Source of the DNA: Cynocephalus volans
Lineage: Eukaryota; Chordata; Mammalia; Dermoptera; Cynocephalidae
Reading direction: 5' to 3'
Length of the DNA: 64,000 nucleotides
Assembly: GCF_027409185.1 (NCBI RefSeq)
Contig: NC_084462.1
Span: 152,259,490 to 152,323,489, forward strand
The notes under the pieces are model-generated. The model had not been told where the DNA came from. It ran no database searches and was given only the letters and a program-made list of their open reading frames with translations. The position numbers and the translations under genes are program-made. Position 1 is the stretch's first letter, and every line of letters begins with the position of its first letter. Of this stretch, positions 31,261 to 45,415 are shown piece after piece.

Positions 31261-32910
31261 CTGGGTACCAACCATCAACCATCTACCAAGATGGTTGATC
31301 TGGCAACATAAAGGAATGGTTGAGAAGAGGAAGAGTATAGGAGACTAGACCATAGGGGAGGGTATATGAGGTTCCAAGTCTGAGCGAGTTGGAAAATGTT
31401 GATTTCACTAAGAGAAAGAAGAGGGGCTGGTCTGGGGGAAGACATGGATACTTGCTGCATTTGGGCTGATGGCAGGATATGTGGGCCACAATGGCTAAAG
31501 TAGATCACTGCTGCCACATAAACTGACCAGAGCTGTAGTTTGTATGTTTCTGCTCCAAGGTGAGGTTGGGTGGGGTTATTAGAAGGTTTTGCACACTCAG
31601 CTTTGTCCCTTTCAGGCAGGAGAGAGCATCTGCTGTCAAGCATTCCCAGTCCTCAAGGGGCCTATGAGCTAGTCAGGAAATATAATTTTAACAGGATTAG
31701 CTGAAAGATGAGCAAATGTCAGGTCGTGGTTTGGCAGTATGTCACGGCTACTAACTTGGGCATGCTAAATGTAACATTATTAATGGCTTTTATGCATGGC
31801 TAAGAGGGTTAACACTTAGCAAATTAGATCCCTTAACTTTTGTTCTGCTCTCATATTTTATTGGTATGATAGAGTGTGTTACCATGGGCAAACCATGTAA
31901 CCTCTTTGTACCTTGGCTTCCTGTTTATAACATAGGGAGCTTGTTGTGGCAGCATTTATAAACATTTTGAAAGCTACAGATCAAAAGCACTAAAGAATCC
32001 ACCCCCAAACCCCCATGACTGAGTCAGTCATTTGGAAAGGTCAGCCTTTTCATTGGATTCTTTCAACTGCTGACTCCCTATCCGTTAATTAGCATTTATC
32101 TAAAATACTCTGACCAATCCAGAGCTGAAAGATATCCAAGCTCAAGGACCTGAATTCTATTTGTTTTCATCAGTTCCCCATAGGGCTGGAGTCCAGACCC
32201 AGAAGACCCTGACATTGAGCCTGGGGTCTTGCTACAAGTAATACATTTTCTCAATGCTTCTCATGATTTCCCAATTTTTGACTGCTTCTGGATTTCCCGA
32301 GGCTGTGTTCCAGCCATCCATTGGTTTACAACGCTCCCATTTGCTGTGTTGAACCAGCCTGCTGCCGCCTGCTTTCCTTCCTGGCCTGCGGCCTGTTCCA
32401 TATCATCCAGATACTGCCTTCTGGCTAAACGTTCGTCATGCCAGCTGGGTCTGCCTTCAATTCCATCGATGTATCTAGTTCTAGTCTCCGTTTCTCCCTG
32501 TCCACCTCACCCTTATTACAGCTAATCCTTCTGTATTAAAACACAGCAGGTATTTGCTGGTGTGGAAACTGATGTGGTATTGGAATTTTACCCTTTTTTA
32601 CATCTATCTTTGTGTTGGAAAGCTTGGGATCACTTCCCAAACCTCCTCAGAAAGCTTTCCTGTCTTCTTTAGAAGTAACAAATGACAACTTGACAATACC
32701 TTATGTCTATGACCGAGCTTCAAAGCCACTATTTTAATTGTAAAATTGAATTATTTAATTATAGTTTTGCTTTTAGATATACTAATATATTTAAAAGCAT
32801 ATTTTGGCAAGTGTTCATCCACATCTCTCAATTTCAAGGTATATTGTTGGAACTCAATGCTTTGTGGGTTATAAGGAAATAAGCAAATCAAGGCTGGGGA
32901 TGGTGTTCAA
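31261..32910. other. Intergenic, unassigned
   Basis: No gene supported. Frames at 31275-31643 (-) and 32229-32525 (+) have no recognised domain. A possible old LTR ending near CTGTATTAAAACACAGCAGG (about 32531) is not firm enough to call. Confidence 0.35.
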
Positions 32911-33090
32911 CAGTGGTAGCTTCAACCTTTAAGGTATATTAGAATCCTCTGGAGGGCTTGTTAAAACAGATTGCTGGGTCCTAGCCCCCACAGTTTGTCT
33001 GGAGTAGTGCCTGAGAATTTGCATTTCTAACAAGTTCTCAGGTGATGTTGACACAAGCTGGTTCTCCATCTACACTTTGAGAACAACTGG
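32911..33090 (+). mobile_element. MER5A-like hAT-Charlie MITE
   Basis: Starts CAGTGGTAGCTTCAACCTTT and ends CTTTGAGAACAACTGG, an inverted terminal match typical of hAT elements. AGAATCCTCTGGAGGGCTTG and GCATTTCTAACAAGTTCTCA are internal landmarks. Confidence 0.85.
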
Positions 33091-33264
33091 TCATCCATTT
33101 AAGCAGACCACACGTAATCAGAAGCTGCTGGGGAAGTTAATAATCTGTTCAAACTCTAACCTGAATGGATAAGGTGGAGAGCGCTGAGAAATAAACCTCC
33201 AAAATTCAGTCCATGTGGTTAGGATGACTGCTGGTTTCAGAGTTCTCAAGCGCTTATTACTTAT

Positions 33265-33420
33265 GAGAACTTGAGCAATCACTTAGTTCTTTGAGCTTAG
33301 ATTTCCTCATCCATAAAATAATGATAGCCTCCAGGCTGCTCTCACAGGAGTGTGGTGAAGGTCAAATGAAACGGGTGTGACCATGTGTGAACAACCATAA
33401 AGTGATATGGCACTGGTAGG
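33265..33420 (+). repeat. MIR
   Basis: GAGCAATCACTTAGTTCTTT, TTTCCTCATCCATAAAATAA and GGTCAAATGAAACGGGTGTG. Confidence 0.7.
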
Positions 33421-34139
33421 TATTGCAAAGGTTTTTCATTACTCTTTCTAAAATGTCACCAGTTTCTTTAGGCTCTCTTGTTTCCCTCATTAATTTTAGC
33501 AACTTTAATCGGGGAATATAGCGTACTTTTATTGGTTATTGTTTACAATAAACTCAAACTTTAAAAAAGTTCATTTAATGAGATCAGACATACCTTATAA
33601 ACATTACACCCATCCAAGAATGATTCCCAGTTTTCACAGCTGTAAAAAGGGAAGTCTAATACACTATCGTAACTTGGAGTGGAATCACATTTAATCTTCC
33701 AATTCTGTTAAGATTGGCCCATTGATAAAATGGATACTGGTTATAGCACATTAAAAAATAAAATCACCATGTGCAAATGATAATCTGTTCACCCCACACT
33801 TTTGTTATCTCTTGCAACTCCTATTACTTACCTTTGGAAATAGTATATCCTCCCAGTCCCGGATGTGGCTATTTTTCTCACCCAAGTGCCTCCAGCCCGC
33901 TCCAAGGGCCAACACAGTTCTTGTTCAAATTGGGTGCGTTTATGACTTTTCAACACTGTCATCAGCCTTCCCTAACTCTTCCAGGCCTTTAGTGAGTATC
34001 TCAGATATTAGCTTCAATTGTCTTTAGTAAGTTGTTCCAGGTCTTTCATAAACATCATAAACGTCAGCCCAGATGCTTTTCTGAAGACAAGGTCTATTGA
34101 CTTTGGAGTCAGAAAGAACCCATTTAGGGATTTGTAAAT
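33421..34139. other. PCNX1 upstream flank, no repeat recognised
   Basis: About 0.7 kb of AT-rich sequence next to the CpG island. The lack of t-SINE, LTR or L1 here contrasts with the DNA further upstream. This may reflect constraint near the promoter or chance. Minus frame 34014-34514 starts at a TTG, not ATG. Confidence 0.45.
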
Positions 34140-34512
34140 GAACTTGGTAGGTTTGTCTACCAGGTGCGGGAAGCGGTCTACTAGAGCCCCTGCCGCTGCC
34201 GCTGTCCCGGCAGCCCCGGCAGCCCCTACAGGCCCGGGCTCCGGGGCGCGTCCACGCGCTTCTCCCGGGCGCCGGCAGGAGGCGCCCGTGGCGGCCGAGG
34301 CGCTGCGCGCACCCGCGGGGAGGCGGCTCGCGGGGCGGAGGGAGAGGAGAGGAGGAGCTGGAGGGGGCGCGGCCTCTTCCCCGTCGCTCCCGGGTGCCAG
34401 GCCTCCGTCTCCGCCGGGCCCAGGGCTGGCGGCCGGCGGGGGTCGCGGCGGCGGCGGCGCTGGCGAGCCGCGGGCGGCGGGGACCTGGCTCCGGCTCCGG
34501 GTGTTAGGAGAC

Positions 34513-34523
34513 AAGATGGCGGC
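34513..34523 (+). promoter_or_regulatory. YY1-type motif AAGATGGCGGC
   Basis: The sequence matches the long form of the YY1 site (AAGATGGCGGC), in the same orientation as the gene. Such sites commonly lie a few bases downstream of transcription start, which would put the start near 34500. Binding is inferred, not shown. The ATG within it is also the start of the upstream ORF. Confidence 0.65.
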
Positions 34524-34692
34524 GGCGCTGTGGAGGCCGGTCTCCTCCTCCTCTTCGCGGTCCTCCGCCCCGCCGCTCGCCGCCGCCTCCTCCTGGGTCT
34601 CCTCCTCCTCGTTCGCTGCCTCCTCCTCCTGCAGCAGTACTAGCGACCGCCGAGGCGCTGGCCCGCTCTCCCGGAGCTCCGGAGGGGGATAG
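34516..34692 (+). CDS. Upstream ORF in the PCNX1 5' leader (58 codons)
   Basis: The ATG at 34516 has A at -3 and G at +4, a strong context. It opens a 58-codon frame rich in Ser and Ala that stops at TAG (34690-34692), 93 bases before the PCNX1 start. If transcription starts upstream of 34516, this frame is in the mRNA leader and would be expected to reduce initiation at the main start. The low-complexity composition argues against a functional peptide, so the more likely role is translational control. Whether it lies in the mature mRNA depends on the true start site. Confidence 0.45.
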   Translation: MAAALWRPVSSSSSRSSAPPLAAASSWVSSSSFAASSSCSSTSDRRGAGPLSRSSGGG

Positions 34693-35178
<486 letters not shown>

Positions 35179-35560
35179 TAACCCGTTCACTGGGAATTAG
35201 GAGCCTCCTAGGCCCCTTCTCGGGGGGTCCCTAACCCGTAGCCTCTCCAGCCTTTCCACCGGGTGGGCGCATCCCCGCTGGGACTCCCTGCCTCAGCGGC
35301 GTGAAGGAGGCGCTGAGCGTGTTGCCCCTTTAGGGGACGCCGCATCACCCCGGGCTCGCTCGCGGGTTTGCGCGAGTTCCCCGGGCTCCTGGGCACCCTC
35401 GGGCATTCCCTTCACCCGGCGCGCTTCTCGCTCCTCGACTCCGGGGAGAATCCTCCTCCGGGTCGCCTCGGATCCGCGCGCGGGGCCTTTGGAGCGGGGC
35501 GAGCGTGTGTGCCGCTCTGTTGAGGGCGTCTTCGTGCGTCGTCCGGGTTCTTGCCCGCTT

Positions 35561-36700
35561 CTAGGTGGTGGCTGAAAACCTGGCTTTCGACCGTTGTGCC
35601 TGGAAAAGTCATTGTTTTGCTGACCGCTGGTTCTTTTCTGTTCAGCTTCGTAGTCGGCGGCTCTGGCGTTTCCAGGCCCGCTTTGAGGGGGAGGGGGCGG
35701 GGGAGGTACGGGGAATCTGGCTGGCATTTCAGCAGATTTGTTTGGGTTGGTTCAAGGCCTTTGATAGGAGGAAGGAAAGTACTGCCTGTTGCTGAATTCA
35801 GTATGATCATCCTTGAATGATGTATGTTTTTAAGCGATATTTTCACTGAAACTTGTTAAGCACATTTTTTAAAAAGCACATTAGATTATTAGGGTGGGGC
35901 ATTAGATACTCAAAGCTTCAGTGACATTTTTAAAGTAAACGGAAGGAAGGACAGGACAGGTTTTTATTTTAGGAAAATTCCTTTGATACGTTTTTGCTAG
36001 CTTCGTTGGAGCTAGACCAGTGAGGATGCTGTGTTAGAAAATCTGGGAATACGACTATGAGAAGTGCCAAAGGTGAGGATACCTAATCTTCCCTAAGTGA
36101 AGCTCAGTTTCAGTAATCGGCAGGAAAAGTGCCCGCTTGGGGGATGGTGTGCTAAATTTCACATTCTCAAGTAGATTCTAATTTTTCATTGAAATTGTTT
36201 TGAAGGGACTTATTGTTTGTGGTAGAAAAGCCATTTTTAAGAAACGTTGATGGCTTACGGCTTATTTTATTAGAGGACTTGTTCAGTCTTGTTGCACTCC
36301 GAAAATTTAGCGTGAAGTGTTATAATTTTCGATTAATTCTGGCCTAGAGAGTTCTGTTTGCACTACTGGACCTTCCAGGAATATGACATCATTCATGAAC
36401 AGGTTAATTATTTTGAGTGCAAGAATCCTCAGGCTGTCACAGACCTTTTATAGCAGATTTCTCTTATATGCAGGAGAATCGTAAATCTAAAACTGAAAAT
36501 GATTCTTGAGATTTAAGGATTAGTTGCTGTGTCCTAGTATAAGGTTTCTTTGTTAGCACCTGCAATTAACTGTGTCATCTTGTTTAAGTCTCTTTGTTTA
36601 ATGAGCAAACATTACTAAAGGAGTATTAGAGCAAAGGGAAACCAATACATTGAGTTTACCTGCTTCATTTTGGGAGTTTATTCAGTTTAATTCTCAAATA
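35561..36700. other. Intron 1, nothing recognised
   Basis: The sequence moves from GC-rich to AT-rich with no mobile element I recognise. A repeat-free stretch next to a promoter may hold intronic regulatory sequence. No specific site can be named. Confidence 0.4.
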
Positions 36701-36779
36701 TTTGAGTGTCTACTATGTCCTAGACACTTTATTGGGTTCTGAGATTTCAATAAAATAAAATTGCTTCTCCGATTTTCTC

Positions 36780-37445
36780 ATCTCAATTAATGGCAACTCC
36801 ACTCTTCCCAACCCTTTAAAAAGCTCTCCTTCGATTCTTCTCTTTCTTTTTCTTCACTTCCAGTCTGTTAGCAAATCTTGTGGGTTCTTTCTTCAAAACC
36901 TAACTAGAATCCAGCTAATCATCACCATCTATTACTCCCTTGGTTCAAGCCACCATTGTCGCCTGGATTATTGCAGTGTTCCAATGAGGCTCACTGCTTC
37001 TGTTCTTTATTCTGTACTCTCCATACAGAAGTCTGAGTGATTCTTTCAGATCATGTCACTTTTTGACTCTCAGAGCCTACCCTCTCCCGCAACCACACAC
37101 ACTTTTGCAACCACACACACTTTTCTTTCTTACTATTCTTCCCACACCACAAGGATGTTCCTGCCTCAGGGCCTTTGCAATTGCTCTCCTCCTCTGTCTG
37201 GGTGACTCCTCCCCTCCAGATATCTCTGTGGCTTGCTCCACTTATTTCAGGTTTCTGGTATACATGAGGCTTTCCCTGATCTCTGTGTAAAATAGCGACT
37301 TCCCCAGCCCTTACAACACTCTGTAGCCTTCCTACTTTCTTTTTGATAGTACTTATCACTAACTGATATATATATATATGTAAAATATTTGTTTATTGTC
37401 TTTTTATCTCACTAGAGTATATGCTCTAAGAGGGCCAGACTTAGA
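36780..37445 (-). repeat. L2 3' end, minus strand
   Basis: CAAGCCACCATTGTCGCCTG, CTGCCTCAGGGCCTTTGCAA, TGAGGCTTTCCCTGATCTCT and GTACTTATCACTAACTGATA are consecutive L2 landmarks read in reverse. The frames at 37051-37359 and 37063-37290 are shadows of it. Confidence 0.85.
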
Positions 37446-37489
37446 TCAGTGCCAAGTTCATGGTAAGTTCTCAGATATTAAATGAATAA

Positions 37490-37640
37490 TTAGAAATGAA
37501 CAAGACACAGCTTCTGCCTTCAAGGAACTTAAGTCTAGCCTGGGGATAATGAACAATTACAGCATTAGAACTGTTATGACAGGGTAAGTAAAGAGCGACC
37601 CAGAGCTTATTGTCAGTGAATGGATCCTAGTCTAGGGGTG
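37490..37640 (+). repeat. L2 fragment
   Basis: AACAAGACACAGCTTCTGCC, TTCAAGGAACTTAAGTCTAG and ACTGTTATGACAGGG. Confidence 0.55.
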
Positions 37641-37927
37641 GTCAGCAAAGAGGATTTGTAAACATTTTAGGAAACATCCTAGTACTGTAGTATTGAGGTA
37701 GATAATTTGAAGTATATATCTAAAATAAAGCAAATCCAGCATTCTGTATTAAAATCTCTGACAGCTGTAGGTTAGTATTTGTATTTTCTTCCAAAAGTAA
37801 TTACAAGTGGCAATAACTATTTATTATGTGTTCTTTATCCCAAACCCAGAGTCCTCGTGAGGCTTAGCCTTGTTTTGTGGCCTTAGGCAGATAGGCGAGG
37901 TGAGCTGGGATTTATGTAGGGCTTTTT

Positions 37928-39988
<2,061 letters not shown>

Positions 39989-40003
39989 ATGTAGGCCTTT
40001 TTG

Positions 40004-40740
40004 AAGCCAAAGCCACTGTAGAGGCTGCTTCTTCCCCTGCCCCCCCCCCCCAAAAAAAAGAGCCTATAAGTCTGTGGAGAAGTTGTACATTGAGTTAGAA
40101 AGTCTTGGGACTTTTTGTATAGGATTCAAACACTTTTGCTGTCTATTAGGAGCTCTTGAGGATACCTTGAAAGACAGACTTTATAGTTTCTGCAATTGTA
40201 AAACTTTTAAGTAGTGAAAATCAAGAAGAAATTTTTCCATCTTAACTCTGATTGTCCTTTCTGTTTCTGTAAGGCACTCACCCCCTTTTATCTTGTTATA
40301 ATTATTTTTTACATGACATGTCATAGATGGTGAGCTTTTTGGAGACAGGTGGTAGTTTTGTTTGGTGGAAAGCAGACTAGAATTGGTGTTGTCTTGATTT
40401 TTCAATCTTGGCTTTGTTATTGATTGTGTCCTTTATGAGAGACTCTTCACCTTTCTAAACTTTGATTTACTCATTTGTGAGATATTTCATGGGTACTTTG
40501 CAAGAAAATATTTATGAAATAGAAGAAATTATTCACCTTCAGAATGGTCTTCAATAAACATCTTTTGAAAGTGGCTAATTAGAACAGTGTTTCTCTATAA
40601 TGCTGTATGACTGAGGAGATTAGATAGCTCTGGATTTATTAAGTCAAGCCATTATTGTAACATATTTCTCAACATATTGTTTTCTTGTATGAAGAGTTGT
40701 ATCTCTAGGTGATGAAGCAGAACATTAAAATCTATTTACA
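40004..40740. other. Intron 1, unassigned
   Basis: It has a C13A8-type homopolymer junction at about 40041-40061. No supported gene or repeat. Confidence 0.4.
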
Positions 40741-40743
40741 TAA

Positions 40744-40935
40744 GTGGTTCTCAAACTCTAGTTGACATCAGAATCACTTGACAATGTTAAAAATGTACAC
40801 ATGTGCAAACCCATTCTGATTCAGTATATGTGGCGTGTAGCCCATTAACTTGTGATTTATAGACACTCTAGGTAAGTTTGAAGAACTTGAGCAAAATGCC
40901 CCTAACTCGCAGTCTGTGATTTAGAAACAGCTGCC
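40744..40935 (+). mobile_element. MER5-like hAT-Charlie fragment
   Basis: AGTGGTTCTCAAACTCTAGT, CATCAGAATCACTTGACAAT and ACCCATTCTGATTCAGTATA follow the MER5 order. Confidence 0.7.
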
Positions 40936-40959
40936 CCTCAACATATCTTCTTGTCTGTC

Positions 40960-41820
40960 TCACAGGCATCTCAAAGGTTCCCTGTCTAAAAGCATTCTGA
41001 GTTCCCTGCTAAACCCCTATACCCCACCACCTCCGCAAAACTTTTTTCTCACTCTGTTATCTTAGTTAATGGCACTGTCTTGTACCTAATTTCTCATACC
41101 ATCCCCCTTCCCTTGCTTTATGAGTAAATCATTAATTCTATTGTCAGGATATCTCAGACTTTCCGTTGCACTTCCTTTGTCTGTCCTACTACCTTAGCCT
41201 CCTTATGAGTCTCATTGCTATTCTTGCCCCTTTACAACTCTTCCTTCACAAAGTAAGAGATAAATCTGTTTGTGTCACTTCTCATTTTAATATCCTTCAG
41301 TGATTTTTTTTTTTTTGTACTTAATACAATCCAGCATCCTTACCAAGTCCTCACCAAAGCCAATTCTGCCTTGGTTCACAGTTTGTGCAGTTTTCCAGTG
41401 TGCTGTAGTTACACTGGCCTCGTTTCTGTTACTTCAACCTACTGAACTTGTTCTTCCTGCGGGGCCTTTGCACATGCATTGTCTTCTGAAAGGATACTCT
41501 TCCCGCTTGCTCTTTGCGAGGCTGGCTGCTGCTTGTTCTTTACGACTGGGCTTCAGTAGCTTCTCCTCTCAGAGGCCTAACCTGATAACCATGAACAGGT
41601 TCTCTCTCTTTTTTCCATCATTCCATTCTGTAATGTTCTTCCATATTGCTTATCACAAACATATATTTATATCTGTTTCCTTGTTTGCTCTCTTTAACAT
41701 CCCCCCCGCTCTCAATACCTTTCAAGTTTCATTAGGGCAGGGGCCACGTCTGATTTATTCAATAGTGTGTATCCTGTGTCAGCTTTCCTGCTTGGCTCAT
41801 ATTAGGTTCTAAATAAATAC
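40960..41820 (-). repeat. L2 3' end, minus strand
   Basis: TTGCGGGGCCTTTGCACATG-like sequence (41458-41480), GAGGCCTAACCTGATAACCA, TTATCACAAACATATATTTA, CAGGGGCCACGTCTGATTTA and TTCTAAATAAATACTTTTTG. The 170-codon + frame at 41300-41812 lies entirely in this repeat and is not a gene. Confidence 0.75.
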
Positions 41821-41829
41821 TTTTTGAAT

Positions 41830-42496
41830 GAATTTTTTATTATATATGTGAACCTACTTTAGATTTATCAACTGATATGGAATAGTTGGGGGTGGAGGGA
41901 GTGTTGTGGTAGGCTGTATTATGTGGTGGAGTCACATCTTTAGGCGTTTAGGTTCAATGTCAGTGTGCAAGACAAAAATCGAATGCAGAATTACTGAAAA
42001 ATCAAATACAGAATGATTCTTGAAAAAACCTTAAATCACTAAGTGTAGCATGTATGGTTTTCCGTGTATACAACTCTGTGCAGTTATATGTACATATATA
42101 AACACACATATACAGTAATATAAACTATATAAATATATGGAGAGATTGTATTTAGAGACTAAATAAATCATATAAAATTTATGAAGGTTTCATCTTTTTC
42201 TTCCTGGTTACTTTCACTATTATTTTCTGAGACTCTCAGGTCATTTTCATTCCCAAAGATTTAAAAATATTTTAAAGATGATTGTAAATAAGATTTAGTT
42301 AAGATGACTAAAATAGGAATTCTCATATTTTAAAATTTATATTGTTTTAAGTAAGCTAGAAAAGTTGTACTACAAGTTAGCAATTAAACGTGATTATTTA
42401 GTATTAGAATATTTTCTTTGTCCTTTAGGAAAAGCTTATCCTGTGCCTTACCAATATTTTCATTGTTTAGTGTCAAGGTGAATGTAATTATTTTGA
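41830..42496. other. Intron 1, AT-rich, unassigned
   Basis: Includes TA-rich simple sequence (about 42085-42150). No gene supported. Confidence 0.4.
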
Positions 42497-43148
42497 TACA
42501 ATAGTCCCCCCTCATCTAAGGATATGTTTCAGCACCCCAAGCGGATGTCTGAAGACACTTATGCTTTTTCCTGTATATACCTACGATAAAGTTTAATTTA
42601 TAAATTAGGTGCAGTAGGAAATTAACAACAATAATAATAAAATGGAAGGATTATAACAATATGCTGTAATAAAGGTTATGTGAATGTGGTCTCTATCAAA
42701 ATATCTTACTGTACTCACTTTTCTCCTTGTAATGTGAGATGATAAAGTGCCTAAGTGATGAGTTGAAGTGAGGTGTATGACATAGGCAGTGTGACATAGT
42801 GTCAGGCTACTATTGACCTTCTGATGTTATGTCAAAAGGAGCATCATCTGCTTTGGTGATCCTGGATCATCTAGCAATGACAGTGTCAATGGTTGGATGT
42901 CAGGAGCTAACGATCTCAATGACTAACCAGCAGGTGGTGTATACAGCATGGATATGCTGCACAAAGGATGAGTCATGTCCCGGGCAGGACAGTGCGAGAT
43001 TTTTATCATGCTACTCAGAATGGCGCGCAATTTAAAATTTATCAATAGTTCGTTCCTGGACTATTCCATTTAATATTTTTGGACCATGGTTGACTGTGAG
43101 TAATTGAAACTGTGGAAAGCAAAACCTCAGGTAAGAGAGGATGCTGTA
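42497..43148 (+). mobile_element. Tigger-type (Tc1/mariner) DNA transposon relic
   Basis: Ends are TACAATAGTCCCCCCTCATC and the complement GTAAGAGAGGATGCTGTA, a diverged inverted repeat with TA at each end. Internal landmarks are CGATAAAGTTTAATTTATAA, AGATGATAAAGTGCCTAAGT and GGCGCGCAATTTAAAATTTA. Length and content fit a non-autonomous Tigger derivative; the 68-codon frame inside is not a transposase. Confidence 0.85.
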
Positions 43149-43479
43149 AATGGTTATGGCACAGATATAGCTCTTCTCTCTCTATTATATCATCTAAAGT
43201 AAATTAAGGGTACACTGTCCAAAGATGGTCTACAAATGAAGTCTCCAAGAAAGCAGCCATATTTGTCAAGTTGTAGAAAGCTTGTGAATTATAAAAATAA
43301 CAATTGATTTCTAAAATGTTCCACTGTCTTTTGTTAGATAACATTTGAGAAATTACTTCAAGTCATAAAGTCATTTTGGCAATTAAAAAACTAGGAAAGT
43401 TTCTATTTCTCTTCCAGCCTTCGAATACTCAGGTTTAACCAGGTAGTTTGCTTTCTCTAGTTGACTTTACTGAGAGTTA

Positions 43480-44110
43480 AATTTTGTAACATTTTATTAT
43501 GATAATTGTCAGACATGTAGAAAAGCTGGAAAAATTGTATGCACCACCTGGATTCTACAATTTTGTTTTTATTACATGTCTCCGTGTATGTATTCCCCCT
43601 GTCTGTCCACCCTTTTTAAGGGGGATGCATGTAAAGACATCAGTTCACATCATCCCTAAACACCTGAAGCAGGCACACCATTAGCTTTCTAAAGGCACGA
43701 ATCTTGAGTGGTGCATTTGATGAGTTTTGATAAATGCATACACCTGTGTAGTGCAAACCTGTCACGTTGTAGAATATCAGCATTACCCTAGTTAGTTTCT
43801 GCTTGCCCTTCCCAGTCAGTCTTCTGATCTTTGTTCTGATTTTTTTCACCGTAGATTATCCTGTTCCAGAACTTCCTATAAGTGGAATCATGTAGTATAT
43901 TCTTTGTGTAAACCTTTTTCATTCAGCATAATGTGTTTAAGATTCATCTGTGGTGTTGTGTATATCAGTAGCTTGTTCCTTTTTATTGCTGACTTGTATT
44001 CTTTTGTGTGAATATACTATAGTTTATTCATCTTTATCCATTCTCTTGTTTATGAGGACCTAGGCTCTTTCTAGTTTTTGGCTCTTATGTATTAAAGGTG
44101 TCACTTGCAA
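43480..44110 (-). mobile_element. Old L1 (L1M-type) fragment, minus strand
   Basis: TCAGACATGTAGAAAAGCTG, CGATGAGTTTTGATAAATGC-like sequence (43718-43737), CTATAAGTGGAATCATGTAG and TTTTTCATTCAGCATAATGT are typical of reversed L1M 3' regions. Confidence 0.65.
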
Positions 44111-44499
44111 TATGAGGGTAAGTTTTATCAGAACTCGGAGACATTGGAAAACTATTGAATACCAAAAATCTTTTTTTCTGTTCAAATGAGACCATGTTTT
44201 GACTTAAAATAAATTAATAATTGCGTACTTCATCTCATTTCAATTTTAGTAGTTTTTAATACTGTACTTTTATTTGCTCAATATTTAGGCCTTTTTTTGT
44301 TTTGTCAATACAGTACAATCTTTTCATTCTACTGTTCTGATTTATTTGGCTAAATCAAAAATTAAAGATAAGTAAAAAGAAAAAAGTAAAAACCATTGGT
44401 AATCTCTTCACTTCAGTCTGCTGAACATTTTAGTAACCAAAATGTATTTGGAGCTACAAATACTTATAATTCTTCGCTTACAAAAATGAGCGAATAGAA

Positions 44500-44800
44500 T
44501 TTGTATTGTTTTGAAGCCTATTTGAGCTTGACTATAAATTGTGAATGTTTCCATGTGGGGAAAAAAAGTGACTTTTTAATAGCTCTGTAGTAGACAGATA
44601 GTATGGATGTGTTACAGTGTATCTATTCATTTTCCTGTTACTGGTTATGTAGATTGTTTCCAGTTTTTAGCTATTTGAAAACACTAGGGTGAATATTCTT
44701 GTAGTTGTTAAATCTTTGTGCTAGTCTTTTGTATATATTCTTAGAAATAGACTTGTTGGATTAAAAGATATGCATATTTCCCTTTGATAAATAATCATTC
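44500..44800 (-). mobile_element. Old L1/HAL1-like fragment, minus strand
   Basis: AGCTCTGTAGTAGACAGATA, TTCCTGTTACTGGTTATGTA, TTTTTAGCTATTTGAAAACA and AGAAATAGACTTGTTGGATT. Confidence 0.6.
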
Positions 44801-45340
44801 ATTTTACAAACATTTAGTGAATCTTTATATTGAGAGGGAATATGTGTGAGAGAATGAGAAATTGAGAGATAATAAATAACACAAGGTTCCTGAGAAGGCA
44901 AAAATACGATTGTGGTCTAGAGAGCACAGGTAGTAAAGGACCATCCTCAGAAAAGAAGAAAGAGGAGGTAAGGATAAATGCTGATGGAGGAAAGGATAAA
45001 GTTGGTAGTAAAAATTGAAGTTGAACTTTTATGATTTATGTAATCTCCTTGAAATACAGAGCAAGTGTTTTCTGTTGAGAGCGAGGGAGGAGATGAGGAG
45101 GATATTCAAGGTTTGAGGAAGATTCCCAAAATGTGAAATACAACCCTTACTTTTGGGTGAGTTGTAAAGTGAACTGAGCATCAAGGGATGGTAGGATTGC
45201 TGAGCAATTTTGAGGGTACTTTTGAGATTGGAGAATGTGAGTTCAGAGCATTGGAGAGGAATATTCAGGAGAGAAATTTGGGGTAAAATTTACTTGGAAG
45301 TTATTAGCATATAGATAATCTCTTCTGGGGAGAATATAGG

Positions 45341-45415
45341 AGGGTACTTCAGAAAGTTTGTCGAAGAATGGAATTAAAAGATAACATGAATCTTCCATGA
45401 ACTTTTTGAAGATGT
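45341..45415. mobile_element. Mariner-type MITE, copy 1
   Basis: AGGGTACTTCAGAAAGTTTG...CATGAACTTTTTGAAGATGT is nearly its own reverse complement, as in mariner MITEs of about 80 bases. Its centre (GGAATTAAAAGATAACATGA) matches copy 2 at 55494 closely. Confidence 0.75.

Noticed and set aside
34014..34514. 166-codon minus-strand frame antisense to the PCNX1 promoter
   Set aside because: It starts at TTG with no ATG. Most of it is Pro/Ala/Gly-rich by GC composition. A divergent noncoding transcript is possible, but a protein is not supported.
41300..41812. 170-codon + frame with hydrophobic runs
   Set aside because: Falls in an antisense L2 3' end; open by composition.
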